The position numbers and the translations under genes are program-made. A stretch of DNA of 64,000 bases, from positions 2,170,001 to 2,234,000 of the forward strand of contig JBANAY010000001.1 in NCBI GenBank assembly GCA_037952775.1. The letters run 5' to 3'. The notes below the pieces were generated by a model that saw nothing but the letters and a program-made list of their open reading frames with translations, had not been told where the DNA came from and ran no database searches. This document shows positions 24,573 through 35,968 of this stretch, piece after piece. Positions within the stretch are counted from its first letter, which is position 1; each line of letters starts with the position of its first letter. This stretch comes from Clonostachys chloroleuca (taxonomy: Eukaryota; Ascomycota; Sordariomycetes; Hypocreales; Bionectriaceae).

Positions 24573-24927
24573 TGACTTAATATCATCCTCGTTGCATCAC
24601 CACGACATCATGTCGAGGAAGCCACACTTTGCCAGCATAAACTAGCAGTGAATTGTATATTAAGCACCTTGATTTTAGGCATATTTCCCGGCTGTATCTT
24701 CTTACCTCTTTTCATGTCTCATGGCAGTCTCAACCTCGCTGCTACCTGCCCACTATGTATCATATAGACTTCCTTGACAAATGTATATAGGGCAGCCTTG
24801 CGGTTTCCCTGGACTGGGGAAAGTGGCTCTTTCAAAGTCCAAGATCACAACATGTGTCATTTCCCACTCTATCTTGGCCCTCTCATACTATCATGGGCAT
24901 GTCCATCTTTCTTGGAAAATTCTTACA

Positions 24928-27200
24928 ATGACACCGCTAGCATCTATCCCAGAGGTTTCTCATTCCCACTTGGATAGTAGGACCAACCAATCTCGCCAAC
25001 CTCGGGTCTCCTCCTTTGAACGAGCTCGACGCCGCTCTCGTGTTTTGATCATTTCCAGGCACCCGTCCCGGCCTCAGCGACGAGTTGTCTCCCCCCAATC
25101 GACGGCTCAGCAAAACCAGAACTCGAAATCTTCTGGAAAAGATATCTCCGCGCCTTCGTATAGCGGAAATAGGCCAGCAGAAATCTCAGTAACAAAGCCA
25201 GATGGCTCCAGCGTTCAAGGAAGGGTCACTACTGCAGACTTCCCTGAATCGGGTTCACCATCTCGGAGCAAATCGGCGCAATCAGACGGCACTATTAATA
25301 TTGATTCGTTCCCTCTTCCGCCTTCGCACAATAATAACCCATTTCCCTTACAATCTTCGTTTCATGATCGTGCAACGGAGACTACCAAAACATACAAATC
25401 GACGAACGACTCATCTTCAGCGAGAGCTCTTCTGAGGCAGCAGGTTTATAACAGAAAATTGCCATCCAAGAACCCTTCAATAAATGGCCACAGCCCAAGT
25501 TGTATCACAGCAAAAGGCGTGGCGAGTCCAAGGCCCCCGAGGCGCAGCCACGTAGACACTGACCTGATCGACATAATAACAAAAAGCGTCGCGGAACAAA
25601 TTGGCGCTTTATCCCAGGCAAACTCGCCAAAGAATCTAAATAGACCTGGGGATTCTTCACGAAATTTTCAAGACAATGCGTCCCGATCTCCGAGCCAAGT
25701 CAGGGCACTTGATACGTTCACAAAGGAACTCCAGCGGTATGCGGAAATTGTGGGCGCGGCAGGGAAGTCTCCCACCTTCACGCCAACACCTTCCAAATCT
25801 TCAGCGACTTTGCGCACGGTTTCTGCGTTACTCCCTTTTCGTTCCGAGTTCAACGCTGCTGGATTAGCGGTCACCTCCAAAGACCAACGACATCAGGATG
25901 CCCAAGCATCGACAAAAGTGAAGGCTACTGGGCACAGGCCTCGTACCCGCCATCATGGTGTAGTCAATTCCAAGCGGTTTCGGGGTTTACAGGTGGATGG
26001 CAAGGTCAATAGCCTTTCAGAACCGACCACAGCCGTTGATTTTACAAGTCCGACGAATACAGACATATGGAGAAGATCCCTTATTGACAGGCTACCACCA
26101 AGAAAGAATGTGTTGTTCCCATATAGCCCTCGCTCACGGCGATCTTGTTTGTCTTGCCTCCCAAAGCGGCGGGTTCGATTAAACAGTAAAAAGTCCTCCC
26201 ATCGGAGCGTCAAAATCCCCCCGGGATATGTCAGGCGGCTATCCCAACAACCGAAGCCAAGACATGGCAGCAAATCTAGAGATGTGATCTCGCAAGTCCC
26301 TTCGTCCCACTATTCTCAGAAAGATGGACATTCTAGTTCAAGAGAGCTCGAAAATGATGATAGTGATGAGCCCACGATCAGAGTTCCCAAAGCAAACACA
26401 TTGAACGCAGTATTGGGCTTACGAAGGAAACGCAAGACTATAGCTTCACCACGTCTTCTAAAGCAAAGAAAACATAAGCCTCCGCGTGAGCTGCAGGAAA
26501 TTCAACTATTTCCACATGATTATGCCGCCTACAAGTCTAGTATGGATGCCAGCAACTCAGATCAAGTTTCCTGTCGGCCAGGCAATGGCAGTCTACAAGA
26601 GTCTCAGAGGCAAAGGACCACGTCCCCCATAATCAAACACAACAAACCAGGGTTGATTATGACGCCATGTCTATTCCTGAGCTACTACCTTTACCCCGTC
26701 ACCCAGCTGGAAAGGCAGCACAAGCATACTCTCTACGAGACGGTTTTAGCGATAGGCTGACTGCTAAAGCGGTGCGGGAGCTATCTCGTCAAGATCCCGG
26801 CCGTTACCCGGTGCAACTCCCTCCCCACCTCCGCACAACGTTCTCTTCCCCAAAGCCTCCTGATATCCCTTGCCGAGTATCTTCCAGGAGATGCCAGACT
26901 ACTACGAGCGAAAGTAGCTCAGCCACGGCTCAAGTGAACGATCGAGACGTGCTCAAAGGCCTACACATCGCGGCGGCGGCAGCCTGCGACGAGAGTGTTC
27001 ATACAACTGTTCATAAGAACACGGGACTTAACGTTCGGCGTTTCCTTTCGGAACTAATGGCTTTGAGCGCTTTGGGCCAAGACCAGCCAACCGAAGACAA
27101 GGAGAAGCAAGTGAAGCGGCGGCGAGCGAAGATAAGAAAGCTGAAGCAACAAGTTCGGGCATCTCGTAAGAGGATGCAAGAGGGCTCGGATGTTATATAA
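24928..27200 (+). CDS. basic, Ser/Arg-rich protein of unknown function, with a frame break near its 3' end
   Basis: I do not recognise this protein. A long open frame runs from at least 24928 (MTPLASIPEV; an upstream ATG at 24781 is possible) to the 26480-26650 zone. There it must move to another frame, ending at 27200 with a basic coiled-coil-like tail (RRRAKIRKLKQQVRASRKR). Two explanations fit: an intron 26486-26607 (GTGAGC...CTCAG), or one missing C in the C5 run at 26624-26628, which would give TTSP-HNQTQQTRVDYDAMS without a break. Conserved-looking parts are DLIDIITKSVAEQIGALS, LDTFTKELQRYAEIVGAAGK and LLPFRSEFNAAGLAVTS. Composition suggests a nuclear, largely disordered protein of about 710-760 aa. 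No domain or catalytic motif seen. Confidence 0.6.
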
Positions 27201-27585
27201 TACTCTTTCTGGGTCGGGGGGCCTTTTTAAGTGTTTCTAACCTTGGTTTTATGTGTTAAATCACTGTAATATGGCTGGAATGGTTTGTTACACCGTTAGA
27301 TCGTGCTTATGGATTTGACAACCTAGGCTCGTCATTGTTATTCTATTGTCACCAGAATCATCATTTATGACCACAGCCATGGTAATCCTTACTGTCCCGA
27401 TAATCAGATAGATGAAATTTTACCTATGCTTCTTCCATTAGCATCTTGACACAGTTTATCTGACTATCTACCTTCTCTCGGCACAAATCAGATCATAACA
27501 TAGGCTTGTATAGGGTATATCATCTATCAATGTGCAAATACCATGTACATCACTCGTCATTCATATCGTCGTTTTAGACCCTCTT
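27201..27585. other. convergent 3' intergenic region
   Basis: The tails of the unknown basic protein gene and the sugar transporter gene meet here. T-rich, with no gene or repeat recognised; probably 3' UTRs and polyadenylation signals. Confidence 0.4.
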
Positions 27586-29601
27586 CTAATCAAGCGCTGC
27601 CTCGTCATGAGCAGCCAAGATCTCGGCCTCCTTCTCGACCTGCTCCAAGTTCAACTCGGCGACTTGGGCGTCGTCTCCATCAAACACCCTCGCGAGCTCT
27701 TCCAGGGTGGGACCCTTGGTCTCGACATAGAAAAAGTATACAAAGGCGAGTTCGAACCCGATCCAGCACTGTAGATGATTTGTCAGTTTTTTTTTTTTTT
27801 TCCCTTTCAACGTGGTACACCAAATGATGATGTTCTTTGCGAAACAACAAGACGTACAGTGTAGATGAGGTAGAGCTTCCAGTTGTGGCCCGCAAAGGCC
27901 TCGAACGCGACGGGGTTGGCGTAGTTGTTGAGGGCGAGGGCGGCCTGGACGCAGGCCTGGACGACGAAGAGCCCCTTTGCGCGGAGCCTGTAGGGGAGGA
28001 TCTCGAGGGAGTAGCCGATGACGAGCCCTACCCAGGCGGTGGAGTAGAAGATGTTGAAGAGCCAGATGAAGAAGATCATGGCGTGGTTGGCCCCCGGGGA
28101 GCGGCGCTCCTCGTAGAGGGCCGAGGAGAGGGTCCAGAAGATGAAGGTGAGGAACATTCCCGCCGTGGCGAAGATGAAGATGGGGCGGCGGCCGATCTTG
28201 TCGACTAGGAGGGCCATGCCGACGGAGATGATGAGGGCGATGGAGGTGGTTTCGGCGGAGAGCTGGGATGTTTAAGATTAGCTTACATTTCAAGAAACTG
28301 GCAAAGTGGGAAAAGCGGGAAGAACAGTTGGGGTTACTCACACCGAGCTTGGTGGTGGAGCTCTTGATGCCGACGCCCTCGTAGAGGAGGTTGGTGTAGT
28401 TGGAGATGATGGCGTTTCCGGACCACTGGGAGAAGAAGCCGATGGAGATGAGGATGATGAGGCGGTAGCGGTTTCCGGGGGTCCTGAAGAAGTCCAGGTA
28501 GTTGGTCGTCTTCTTGTTCTGGAGCTCCATCTTGATGGTGTCGCGGGCCTCGCGGAACTCGAACTGGACGGTGGGGTGGTTGCGGTCGCGGTTGCCGTGG
28601 TACTTGGCGAAGATGTCGAGCGCCTCGTCGAACTTGTCGTGGGCGATGAGGAAGCGGGGGGACTCGGGAACCCACCAGATGAACATGAGCTGGATGACGG
28701 AGGGGAACGCTTGTAGGATGGCGGGGACTCTCCAGGACCAGTCGTTGCTGATGTAGTTTGTGCCGAAGGAGAGCCAAGAGACAACTGTTGATTCACGGTT
28801 AGCCGCCGGTACAGATATTTGGTACAGCTTTTTCCCTTATTTCTACTCCGGGGAAGGGATACTCACTCAAAGCACCGACATTCCACAGGCAGTTATAGAT
28901 GGTGGTGAGACGCCCGCGATGCTGGGGGTGGCAGACCTCGGTCAGAAGCGTGGGAGAGCAGAGCTGAGTGAAAGACACGCCGAAACCAAGGAGAATACGC
29001 CCACCGGTGAAGATGCCGATGCTGGTGGCGGCTCCCTGCATTACAGCCCCGGCAATCATGAAGCAACATCCCAAGATAATAGGGGGCTTGCGACCAAATC
29101 GATCCGCCAGGAAAGGGCTACTACACAGGCGCTCTAGTTAGTAGATGGCAGATGATGTGGGAATGTTAGAAAACTAGAAACATACGCCAATGGCAAGGAG
29201 ACCAGGGAAGCAATTGTGTAAAGAGCAACTAGAAGACCCAGGAATGAACCGCTGGGGCGGTCAAAATATGACTGCCAGGTTTCGAAATTCTGGACAGCGT
29301 TGAAGAAAGACCTGAGTGGTGGGACTCACGGTTAGTATGCCACAAACATGATTGTAAATCGACGGATAGATGATGGTATTGGGGAATTTCTGGTTAGAGA
29401 CGGGGTTTTGGTCAGATCTCACCCATCATATCCGTTGGTTGCAGAAGCAATACAGAGAACGCCGGCATAAAAGTAAAGCTTCCTCAGACCCGGGTCCTTG
29501 TACCAGATAACATGCTCAAATTTGGGAGCGTCATCTTGGGCGGCTGCCGACTGGTCCACAGTCTTAGCCTTGAACTTGCCCAGAAGATCAAGGCGGGCCA
29601 T
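27586..29601 (-). CDS. MFS sugar transporter (hexose/disaccharide permease type)
   Basis: Twelve-helix plasma-membrane symporter of the major facilitator superfamily sugar-porter family. Six exons: 29601-29423, 29311-29186, 29120-28867, 28784-28342, 28262-27858, 27768-27586, giving 529 aa with all joins in frame. Family signatures: DRFGRKPP after helix 2, GRILLGFGVSF, PESPRFLIAHDKFDEA before the central loop, FSQWSGNAIISNY in helix 7, DKIGRRP after helix 8, YSLEILPYRLRAKG, and VETKGPTLEEL at the end of helix 12. The N-terminus (FEHVIWYKDPGLRKLYFYAG) resembles the fungal lactose/cellobiose permease branch, so a disaccharide is possible, but substrate cannot be read from sequence. The last intron holds a run of 15 A on the coding strand. 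Confidence 0.9.
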
Positions 29602-30231
29602 ATTGAAAGGAGGATGGGAAGAGCAGAGTCAACCCTGGGAGTTGAGTGTTCCTAATGGTTTTGAGTCTGGAGGACCTGATGATAGATCTACATCGTGAAG
29701 ACTGGGACTTGGCCACCAGCTCCTTTTTATACACAAGCAAAGGGGCTCATGTTGACTCTCGCTGCTACGACGGACAGGGTAGAGCCTGATGGTACGCCGG
29801 CCTGCTCCATAACACAAACCAGCTACTATAGCGCGGACCCTCTGTTCGAACGACATGGGGATGTGATGGGGTTCAGAGTGGGCGGGTATCATGATCCAAC
29901 TATACGCCTTTGGATAAGTTTCTTTTTCCTTTCTCTCGTGAATGCATGCTTTAGGTTGCTGTGAACGGGTCAAAGTGTATGCAATGGGGTATACTGAGCT
30001 CTGTCCATTGTCAACACAGGTTCACATAAAGCGAATATAGATGATGACGGCTCGGTTTGGGTACATAAAAATATAGCTGCATTCACTGGTCCCAAACATC
30101 ACGCGGATATGCAAGTCAAGAACGGCTTTACTCCGCGAAGAACGGTGACTTGATCCATGCTGACCAAGCTCCCGACATCAGAATAATGATGAGGAGTACC
30201 ATTCAGCTAGTGCTCGTTATGTCTCGTAAGT
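29602..30231. promoter_or_regulatory. upstream region of the sugar transporter
   Basis: About 630 bp between the transporter start and the left end of the Tc1 element, expected to hold the transporter promoter. No binding site was convincing. The transposon relic lies close enough to have affected the promoter. Confidence 0.35.
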
Positions 30232-31620
30232 ACAGTTAGTGGCCAAGTTTGCGACCACCCGACGCGACCGCGTTTTAGCCCCGACACGGTCGCGACCAAC
30301 CCCTCCTCTTCAACCCTCCATAACACAGCCAATTTTTCATTAAAATGCGTCGCTTTGGTGTCGAAATATCCGGAAATCGCCGTCGAGGCTGGCAATTTTC
30401 TCCTGAAGCAAAAGGAGCTATGTTGGGGCAATTGGCTGCGGGTAGGTCCGCACGCGCTGTTGCAAAGGAGTTCAAGACCACACACACCACAGTCCTAGCC
30501 CTCAAGAAGAGGTTCAAGGCAACCGGCACTGTTGATTATAAGCCAAGATCCGGGCGGCCTAAGGTGCTTACGAAGGTAGAGGAGCGATATATAATTCGTA
30601 TGGTCTGTAAAGATCGCGAGATCACATGGGATGCCTTAACTAATGAAGTGGGAAGCGGAGTCTCAAGCCGGACAATCAGACGCGTCGTTCAACGGCATTT
30701 CCGGTGTAAATGGAAAGCAATGAAAAGACTGAAACTTACTGCTGAACATGCTCGAATTCGGCTTCATTGGGCATAAGCTTGGCTCGCGGATATCGAAGAA
30801 TTGGTTGTGGTATACGCTTTTGAAGATCAAGGGGTTGTAGTATTGCTGACCAGCCTAGATAATTAACTCGGATAAGGTTTCAATACAGAATAAATCTGAT
30901 AACCCCAACCTTTTTATTTTCCGGTATCCTTATGAGAAATATAATTAAGAATTCGTTAATCTAATAGATCATAATAATCCTACAATTTCTCAGATATATT
31001 AGGGAGGAATCTGGCTAGAAGGCCGGATATCCCTTATACCCATAACCCGTAATCCAAATACATCTCGCTGAGGCTATAGCACTTAGAGCTATCAAAAAGC
31101 TCTCCAGGAAGGTCTTCTTCTAATTTATAATAAATCCAGAAGATTCCAGCAAGATAACGCTCGAATTCATACAGCCGAGAGCTCAATGGCGTGGCTGGCT
31201 GAGCATAAGATTGAGCTATTAGAGTGGCCTCCTTGCTCCCCGGATTTAAGTCCAATTAAGAACGTTTAGAGCCTTCTAAAGAGGCAGTTACGAAAGCGAT
31301 ACCCTCACCTTCGTAACCTTAAGGATAACAGACGTGATAGAGCAATATTCGCTGAATGCGTTGATCAAACGTGGAGGGATATCCCCCAGTACAAGATTCG
31401 GGGCCTACTCGAGTCACTGCTAAATCGGCTGCACGCAGTCATCCGGGCACGGGGTTGGTATACAAAATATTGACTGCTAAGATTCAGGCTATCTAGCAAT
31501 ATAGTTCTTTTTAAAATTAAAGCTAATTTGGCTGTGAAATGCGCGTTTGAAATTATGTGGTTTGAATAGGTGGGTGGCATTGTGGTGGGGGTGGTCGCAA
31601 ACTTTTGTCATATCAGTTTA
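30232..31620 (+). mobile_element. degenerate Tc1/mariner-type DNA transposon
   Basis: About 1.39 kb bounded by TA dinucleotides, the target of Tc1/mariner insertion. The ends are imperfect inverted repeats of about 30 bp sharing the exact 16-mer AAGTTTGCGACCACCC (30245-30260) with its complement at 31589-31604. Inside lies a broken transposase. The right two-thirds is AT-rich and full of stops, as in copies hit by repeat-induced point mutation. The exact outermost bases are uncertain because the first dozen bases of the two ends differ. Confidence 0.8.
30345..31473 (+). pseudogene. Tc1-family transposase, inactivated
   Basis: The N-terminal 143 codons (30345-30776) are intact and carry the paired-like helix-turn-helix DNA-binding half: QLAAGRSARAVAKEF, TTVLALKKRFK, a GRP box (PRSGRPKVLT), then a second HTH ending at AEHARIRLHWA. 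A TAA follows, and the catalytic middle is eroded. Recognisable C-terminal DDE pieces return at about 31190-31473: IELLEWPPCSPDLSPIKNV, then TAG at 31267-31269 where a Trp (TGG) is expected, then QLRKRYPHLRNLKDNRRDRA and a final LHAVIRARGWYTKY. TGG to TAG is CpA to TpA on the other strand, the classic RIP change. No active transposase can be made from this copy. Confidence 0.82.
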
Positions 31621-32617
31621 GCAATCGCCGTGCGGAGCTCCCCATCCAACGAACCCACTCTGGAAGAGGAGAATTCGGAGGAGAGACCCAGGAAAACCAC
31701 CTCCACGTTGGGGCTGCTATTGTGGTGTATTTAGTTCAGTTAATTGCTGGGGTCGCGTAATATGTGGTTCGACAACCTTAGGGCCTCAACTTCTGGCTTA
31801 TTATCCATCGCCAGCGCTTGAGAGAAAGGCTTCCTGTGTGTCACCGGTCAAGCTGGGCAATTGCCAAGGAATGGGGCTCTTTGATCATCTGCAGCGCCGC
31901 CAACCAGACCAGGTCGGACCAGGCCGACTTCGGCATGACCCTATGCCTCAGATGTCGTCGTCAGTCTGTCAATGGCTGGGGTTCATATTACGGTTAATTC
32001 CGGGGTCTGTGTACTTTTAGGCAATTTGTCCTGCCGTGTAGGTCGAGCATCCTCTGTCAAGTATCCTCCATCCTGCATAGGAGATTGGAAACCGGGTAAG
32101 TAAAGAAGAAGATGGGGAACAGCTGGATCTCGACAGTTCTGATACGGCTGACACGGCGACTCAATGAGCTCGAGGGGCGTATTATCAACCTATCTAATGT
32201 GGCATGATGCGCTGACATGGGTGATTGTTGAGTTCGTCGCTTCAGATATTCAATCCCTTCGTAACAAGGAAAGGCATCGCGAATCGGAGACTGCTCTTGG
32301 CAGTGCTTGATGATCCCATCATTCCTAAGAGCCGTAGGGACCTGCCTACCTAGGCAGAGTGTGGCTGACAACTGCCGTGACGAAGAGGAGCTTCCACGGC
32401 CTGGTTCAAGCCATCATCGGCTCTGCATGACTGCTGTGCAGCTGATCAGCAGGAGCTTCATGACATGCGCTAGGGGATGATAACTGCCTTATTTCTGGGT
32501 AAAAGGCTGAATATCGGCAGTCGTTTGTAGCTTCCAAGCTACCTAAGGCAGCGTGTGCTCATTTGTTTGTTTTCTTGCTTTCTGTCGGTCAATCCCTGAA
32601 TAGGTAGGACCAAGGAT

Positions 32618-32662
<45 letters not shown>

Positions 32663-33062
32663 AGATGAAAAGCGATGCGACTACAGAAAATGTGCTTATT
32701 CCGCTGGGTGGAAGGAACCATTGCTTACTAGACACCATCCTCGCTGGTTGGTTGTTCCAGCGGCTCGCACTTGCCATCTGTCTTGTGTGGCGTCTGGCAA
32801 TATAGCAGTATATCCATCCCATTTGCGATCAATTGATACTCCAATTAATCCTTATCCATTGTACAGACACCGTGCTACACAAGATATCTACCTGTCCAAG
32901 GCTACGCGGCGGTGATTTGTAACACAGCCTGCATACCATCCCTTTCACGTGTCTGGCTGCCACCAGCCTGGACCGTGCACATACACATCATCGTCTGATC
33001 TGCCACCCCGCCACAGCCTGAACGCAACCGTACCTCATCACCTCCATGATCCTGACCCCACT
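31621..33062. other. intergenic region with poly-A tract
   Basis: About 1.4 kb to the right of the transposon, before the PSI-type membrane protein. The only outstanding element is a run of 41 A. The end should hold the promoter of the following gene. No coding frame has conserved content. Confidence 0.4.
32620..32660. repeat. homopolymer of 41 A
   Basis: An uninterrupted run of 41 adenines, much longer than any other homopolymer in the window. It may be a mononucleotide microsatellite or the tail of a retroposed transcript. No flanking target-site duplication or recognisable gene body was seen to its left, so I favour a microsatellite. Its exact length is likely to be unreliable. Confidence 0.85.
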
Positions 33063-33637
33063 ATGAACAGAGTTGACCAGTTCGTTCATAACATAATGGA
33101 TCCCAGCGTGATAAATGCGCTACGCAGCAATTTCTCCGCCAGCGAGACCGACAAAGAGCATTTCTACCGATGCTGGTCGCGAACCAGCTGCCCCAATTGC
33201 TTGGACGCAGAGGGATGTAGCTGGTGTCCATACGTAAGTCATGCTGACTTGTCCATCACCCGCGGTAGCTAGTAGGTACTGATGAACGAGATGTCAAGTC
33301 TTGGTCCTGTGTTCCCAACTCACACAGGGTCCCCTTCCTCGCCCCAGCATATGACAAGCAAATCTGCCCTGCCCAGCAAGAGCAATGGGAAATCAGGACA
33401 CGGCCACTAGGCTGCAATGTCTCATCCGTAACTACGCTCACTGCGACTGTCTCGATCGTTGGCACCTTTGTCGTGCTCCTCCTTGCATTTCTCACCATCC
33501 TTGTAGCGCTACGCATCCGGCGGTATGCGAGGAAGAAGGCATGGCGGGTTCCTTGGCGAGCTCGGCCAGCGCAGAATCGCGACAGAGAGCAGGAGCCGCT
33601 CCTACGGTCACAAGCGGCAGCGCAGGGCGCAGAGTGA
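33063..33637 (+). CDS. PSI-type Cys-rich single-pass membrane protein, function unknown
   Basis: Exons 33063-33233 and 33299-33637 join SWCPY-SWSCVPNS in frame to 169 aa. The first 57 residues hold a Cys/Trp-rich module, CWSRTSCPNCLDAEGCSWC, continuing into SWSC, spaced like a plexin-semaphorin-integrin (PSI) domain. This is followed by ICPAQQEQWEIRTRPLGC. One hydrophobic segment (VSIVGTFVVLLLAFLTILVAL, about residues 116-136) is followed by a strongly basic RIRRYARKKAWRVPWRAR stretch, which predicts a type I or III topology with the Cys module outside or in the lumen. No clear signal peptide precedes it. The start is the first ATG; the open frame before it has no other ATG. Role unknown; its tail faces the molybdopterin synthase gene. 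Confidence 0.75.
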
Positions 33638-33774
33638 TGCATCTCAAAGCTACTTCTACCGCGCACGGCTCTACAAGGGACCGGCAAAACGAACGCCGGG
33701 GGGCAGGAACGCACGAGCAAAGACTCCGGTAGTGCATAGACTTCCTCACGCGTCCCGCTCGATTGTCATGGCCT

Positions 33775-34077
33775 TCATTCAGCCTGAGCTAACAGGGGGA
33801 TTATCGCAACCTCATCGCCGGGCTGGATCACCAAGCCCTCGCCCTCGGTAGCCGTTTCAGCTGGCACGTCTACATAATCAAGGTTGACCGTCACGAGACA
33901 GGAATCAAGGATCTGCGTCTTGATCCCTGGGTACTTGGATTCGAGCTGCGCAAACAGCAGTCCCAGTGGTAGTGGAGCGTGTAGTTGTTCCCTTTCCTTC
34001 CCAGTAATCGAGCTCGCGCCGGCGAAGTACAGAATGTCAAAGTGTTCGACGCCGGTGTCTGGAGTAGCAGCGGCCAT
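33775..34077 (-). CDS. cnxG: molybdopterin synthase small subunit (MoaD/MOCS2A-like), C-terminus frameshifted
   Basis: Ubiquitin-fold sulfur carrier that, as a C-terminal glycine thiocarboxylate, gives sulfur to precursor Z in molybdenum-cofactor synthesis, needed for nitrate reductase and xanthine dehydrogenase. Landmarks: DILYFAGASSITGKERE, LLFAQLESKYPGI, VTVNLDYVDV, and QPGDEVAIIP. As read, the protein ends in IIPLLAQAE and lacks the terminal glycine motif that is the reactive end. Adding one C to the C5 run (33795-33799, G on the plus strand) makes the last codons read IPPVSSG and stop at once, the expected family ending. So this copy is either a sequencing under-call or a loss-of-function mutation. 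Identity of the family is confident; the symbol follows Aspergillus usage. Confidence 0.85.
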   Translation of the reverse strand: MAAATPDTGVEHFDILYFAGASSITGKEREQLHAPLPLGLLFAQLESKYPGIKTQILDSCLVTVNLDYVDVPAETATEGEGLVIQPGDEVAIIPLLAQAE

Positions 34078-34570
34078 GGTGATAGGATGCTGTACTAAAC
34101 TTTGAACATGTTAGCCTGCAAGTTCCTTCTCAATCGAGGCAATAACAAATAATTGTGAATCAAGTTCTTGGGTCAGAGATCTTGGTGATAAAAAAACATC
34201 ATAAATGTTCAGGTAATACATGCTTATTAGAGCATCATTCCAAGGGGGGATAAGGGAGCGTAAATTGAGAGTATTGCGCAGTACTTACCAATGCCACTCC
34301 GGATGAGTTAATGGTACATTGCCATCATTACCATGGAGTCTGTAGATTGGTGGAGGAGGAGAAATGTTTTCGTCCCCAGTTTGGCTTAATAAACCCACGT
34401 TCGGCCAATCACGTGACCAAACTCTCCTCAACCCAACCACTTGAAATATGATTACTTGGGTAGGTATCTTATTGAATTGGTCCATAAGACAGCTCAATGG
34501 GAACAAAGATGAAGACATTTTATTTGGGTATCCCGACACCGCTGAATGCTATATGTAGCTTTTATATCTA
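34078..34570. other. intergenic region upstream of the molybdopterin synthase gene
   Basis: About 490 bp holding the promoter and leader of the MoaD-like gene and the 3' end of the dynamitin gene. AT-rich, with no further gene or clear regulatory site. Confidence 0.4.
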
Positions 34571-35968
34571 CTAATTCAATTTCAACATCCTCTCTTCCAA
34601 ATCCTTCACCCACCCCTGCATCACTTTCATGTTGCTTTTGACGGTTTCATCCCCCTTCCCCATTGTGCTTTCCATCTTCTCAATACCGCTTCTCCACTGC
34701 TTCAACTCAGCCGCCATGTCGGCTTGGTCTTTCTGGATCCGGTCGAGCGTTTCGCTGGCAGTGGCCGCATCGGCGTGAATGGCTTTCAGGGACCGCAGGC
34801 GATCTAGGAGAGGCGGTAGCATTGGCGTGAGGTTTTCGATTGTGGGCAGGATCGCGTACAGGGCGTTGATCTTGGCGTCCTGCTCAGAATCCTCCTCCCC
34901 GGGGGTCGAGACTTGTTTCCCCAGCTCCTCCCTCAGCGTCTTGGCCTTCTCCCGCGATTCGTTGAGCTTGTCCTGCTCTAGGGCGAGGGTGCGCACCCTC
35001 CGGCTGATCGCATCCAGGTTGGCGGTCGTTGCCTGCGAGAGCGTCGTGATCTGCTTATCCAGGGAGTCGAGGGTCGGCAGAACGGCTCGGGGTATGCCTT
35101 CGGAGTTTGCTTCAGGGATGGATGCGGAGCTGATACCGAGACCCTTCTCCAGTAGTAGTAATCGGCGGTCGAAATCGGCCGCCTTGGCCAAGGCGTGGGT
35201 TTGCTCGTACGACGGGGCGTAGGTTATTGTGTAGGTGGCGCCTTGCTCTCCTGACAGCTCGGCATCATCTGCCTGAGCAGGTTCCGGGGCGCGCTGGGTT
35301 GGTCGGAGGGCAGTTGTGACCCCCAGAGGCTGGGATATTTGGAGCAGAACCTGGCTCAGATTGTCCAAGCGCTCCGCCGCCGCTCCCGAGTCTCCCGCTT
35401 CCGTAGACGAAGCCGTAGCTTTCCTTCTGGAATATTCGTCTTTGGCTTCCTCCACCTCTCGCTTCAGGCGGGCGATCCTCCTCTCAAGACTCTCGTCGTC
35501 GTCGTCATCTGATAAGTCACCTAGCTCTTCCGTGCCGTCCTGTAAGATTCGCTGTCGGCGACTTGAAGCCTTGTAAGATTTCCGCTTCCCATCAACGCGA
35601 TCTGAGAAATCGACACTGCTGGCGTCGACATTTGCGGGCATAAATCTAGAACGAGCTTCGTTGATGCGGAGCCGTGACCGCGAGATCGGTTGGGTATCGT
35701 CCTCGACATCGAAGAACTCATCGTCCGATTGAGTGTGCGCTGTCGTCGTCTGGATAATCCGTGAGCCTCGCGACTAGAAAGGGCGGTCAAGGAGAGCGAA
35801 GCATACTGGGACCGTGGAGACATCATCAGTCAGTTCTGGTGTCTCGTATATATCAGGGGCATCGTCCTGTCCAACAGTTAGCTACCGCGACATTGCATTG
35901 AGCTAAACCAGTCCAGAGAAGCATACCATGTCCGGGAGCCCGGCATATTTACGCTCGCGTGCCGCCAT
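34571..35968 (-). CDS. dynactin subunit 2 (dynamitin, Jnm1-like)
   Basis: Part of the dynactin shoulder, which links cytoplasmic dynein to cargo and is needed for nuclear migration and vesicle transport in hyphae. Exons 35968-35927, 35866-35807 and 35749-34571 join in frame to 426 aa. The N-terminus MAARERKYAGLPDM-DDAPDIYETPEL is the conserved dynamitin start that docks on the Arp1 filament, followed by QSDDEFFDVEDD. The rest is nearly all helical coiled coil, with the conserved DFDRRLLLLEKGLG, LPTLDSLDKQITTL and a final LEERMLKLN. Two short first exons are normal for this gene. Start and family are well supported; length fits fungal relatives. Confidence 0.9.

Noticed and set aside
28306..28777. 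Plus- and minus-strand alternative frames in the sugar transporter
   Set aside because: Other frames of verified transporter exons with strong codon bias.
32589..32822. Minus-strand frame with a long Phe run
   Set aside because: Translation of the A41 tract; not a protein.
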